Source of the DNA: Candidatus Poseidonia sp.
GTDB lineage: Archaea; Thermoplasmatota; Poseidoniia; Poseidoniales; Poseidoniaceae
DNA length: 15,685 nt
Assembly: GCA_023254365.1 (NCBI GenBank)
Contig: JALRLQ010000037.1
Span: forward strand, 1-15,685
Reading direction: 5' to 3'
The position numbers were made by a program, and so were the translations under genes. This document shows, piece by piece, positions 14,437-15,685 of this stretch (the stretch's first letter is position 1; each line of letters begins with the position of its first letter). The notes beneath the pieces were generated by a model that saw only the letters and a program-made list of their open reading frames with translations, made no database searches and had not been told where the DNA came from.

Positions 14437-15652
14437 GCGACTCAATGACCATCGCAATGCCTTGGCCTCCGCCGATGCACGCCGTGGCAACGCCGTAGCG
14501 ACCACCGCATCGGTGAAGTTCGTGAGCGAGGGTCAGAACCAGTCGAGTACCGGTGGCTGCAAGAGGGTGCCCAAGACCAACAGCACCACCGTTCACATTG
14601 ACCTTCTCGACATCCAATCCAAGGTCGTTGATGCAGGCAACAGCTTGTCCAGCGAAGGCTTCGTTGATTTCCCAGCGGTCAATGTCGTCCACGCCCAGAC
14701 CCGCTCGTTCGAGGGCCTGACGGGAAGAGGGGACGGGTCCATAGGCCATGATGGCGGGTTCAAGACCCACGATGCCCCAAGAAACGATACGTGCAAGCGG
14801 AGCATCACCGTCCGCCTCTGCTTGAGCGGCGGACTTGATGACGACGGCAGCGGCCCCATCAACCACGCCGGATGCGTTACCGGCGGTCACAAAGGACTCT
14901 GGACCGAAGGCCGTGGGCAATCCGGAAAGCGATTCTTGGGTCGTGCCGCGAACCACGTGGTCTTCGTCCTTGTGGGTGAGCACCGTTTCACCTCGACGGG
15001 AGGCGATGGTGACCGGCACGATTTCGTCGGCGAAAACATCGTTGTCGATGGATGCGGTTGTTCGAGCGTGGGACAGCGCCGCAAAGGTGTCAATCTCTTC
15101 ACGAGTCACGCCTTTTCGACGGCACAGTTCATCCGAGGTTTGAGCCATGAACAAGCCACAGGTCATGTCTTGCAGGTTGGTCATCATGTAATCCTCCACC
15201 TTTGGCGAGCGCCCCAATTTCCAGCCGTCACGAGCACCTCGGAGGATGTGCGGTGCCTGCGAGAGGTTTTCCATGCCGCCAGAAACGACCGTGTTGGCCT
15301 CGCCAAGCATGATCATCTGGGCACCAGAAACAATCGATTGAATCCCTGAGCCACAGATGCGAGAAAGCGTGAGCATGGGCACTTCCTGTGGAATGCCTGC
15401 CTTCAACCCGGCATGACGAGCACCGTAGATGGATTGTGAACAGGTCTGTAGAGCGTAGCCCATCACGACATGATCGACCGATTCCGGGGCGGTTCCCGTT
15501 TTCTCGAGGGCACCCTGAATGGCGATGGCCCCGAGTTCTTGAGCACTCACGGTTTTGAGGGCACCGCCGGCTTTTCCATCGCCGCGCTTGCCACCCACCC
15601 ATTCACAAAACGGTGTACGTGCACCGCCAACAATCACCACATCATCGCTCAT
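14426..15652 (-). CDS. Acetyl-CoA acetyltransferase (thiolase family)
   Basis: This 408-residue enzyme is a complete thiolase. It either cleaves 3-ketoacyl-CoA with CoA or condenses two acetyl-CoA into acetoacetyl-CoA. The acyl-carrying cysteine is Cys100 in SRICGSG. NEAFAGQA at 330-337, the base His362 in GGAVGLGHP, and Cys392 in ATACIGGGQG complete the site. The spacing is close to the Zoogloea enzyme (Cys89, His348, Cys378). The C-terminal pattern with its second cysteine is that of true thiolases, not of the SCP2-like archaeal proteins linked to HMG-CoA synthase. It could therefore serve beta-oxidation, amino-acid catabolism or mevalonate synthesis; the window does not decide. A TATA-like element 26 bases before the ATG suggests that it starts its own transcript. 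Confidence 0.94.
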   Translation of the reverse strand: MSDDVVIVGGARTPFCEWVGGKRGDGKAGGALKTVSAQELGAIAIQGALEKTGTAPESVDHVVMGYALQTCSQSIYGARHAGLKAGIPQEVPMLTLSRICGSGIQSIVSGAQMIMLGEANTVVSGGMENLSQAPHILRGARDGWKLGRSPKVEDYMMTNLQDMTCGLFMAQTSDELCRRKGVTREEIDTFAALSHARTTASIDNDVFADEIVPVTIASRRGETVLTHKDEDHVVRGTTQESLSGLPTAFGPESFVTAGNASGVVDGAAAVVIKSAAQAEADGDAPLARIVSWGIVGLEPAIMAYGPVPSSRQALERAGLGVDDIDRWEINEAFAGQAVACINDLGLDVEKVNVNGGAVGLGHPLAATGTRLVLTLAHELHRCGGRYGVATACIGGGQGIAMVIESLKA

Positions 15653-15674
15653 GCCACGGCCAATTCACCGCGGG

Positions 15675-15681
15675 GTATGAA
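15675..15681 (-). promoter_or_regulatory. TATA-like element of the thiolase gene
   Basis: TTCATAC on the minus strand is centred 26 bases before the ATG at 15652. A GGTGA about 12 bases before the ATG is too far for a good ribosome site. Confidence 0.4.
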
Positions 15682-15685
15682 CATC

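Noticed and set aside
14414..15349. A 311-codon open frame antisense to the thiolase
   Set aside because: Shadow of a well-conserved gene; low-complexity translation with many glycine and histidine residues and no motif.
15649..15684. Possible end of another minus-strand gene, with its TGA overlapping the thiolase ATG (ATGA)
   Set aside because: Only 11 codons are visible, the other minus-strand frames there are equally short, and a TATA-like element in the same bases suggests a promoter instead.

Overview
The window reads as a gene-dense, fairly GC-rich stretch of an archaeal chromosome, most likely a marine planktonic euryarchaeote of the Poseidoniales (Marine Group II) type. The clearest archaeal mark is Trm56, a tRNA methyltransferase known only from Archaea. 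Several genes also look leaderless, with a TATA-like element about 26 bases before the start codon, and the Shine-Dalgarno sequences inside operons match the archaeal GGTG/GAGGTG type. Around these sit genes of bacterial character (endonuclease VIII, FolB, FolP, LemA), and there is a light-driven DNA repair gene. That mixture fits a surface-water archaeon with many acquired bacterial genes. The lineage is inference; archaeal origin is well supported.

Layout from left to right. On the plus strand, an M28 metallopeptidase cut by the window edge is followed by a parvulin prolyl isomerase and the dihydroneopterin aldolase folB, closely spaced. An unrecognised cysteine-rich protein and a Nei-type DNA glycosylase follow, each with its own apparent promoter. 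On the minus strand lies an iron-sulfur cryptochrome/photolyase gene broken by a frameshift, and then the carA-carB operon (read carA first), which makes carbamoyl phosphate for pyrimidines and arginine. Next, also on minus, come an unknown membrane protein and trm56. folP is on plus. lemA and a TraB/PrgY-family membrane protein form a minus pair. A TauE/SafE transporter is on plus, and an acetyl-CoA acetyltransferase on minus closes the window.

The genes are mostly housekeeping and metabolism: pyrimidine precursor supply, two steps of folate synthesis at separate loci, tRNA modification, DNA repair and acyl-CoA metabolism. I see no mobile element, CRISPR array, rRNA or tRNA, and no gene-free stretch longer than about 115 bases.

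The most interesting signals are architectural. All three convergent gene pairs interlock their stop codons, overlapping by 6, 8 and 11 bases. Eight start codons have an AT-rich heptamer centred 26-27 bases upstream. One such element lies exactly midway between two divergent starts. The photolyase frameshift can be explained by collapse of an 8-base direct repeat that removed about 17 bases. I did not find a convincing previously undescribed multi-gene system.
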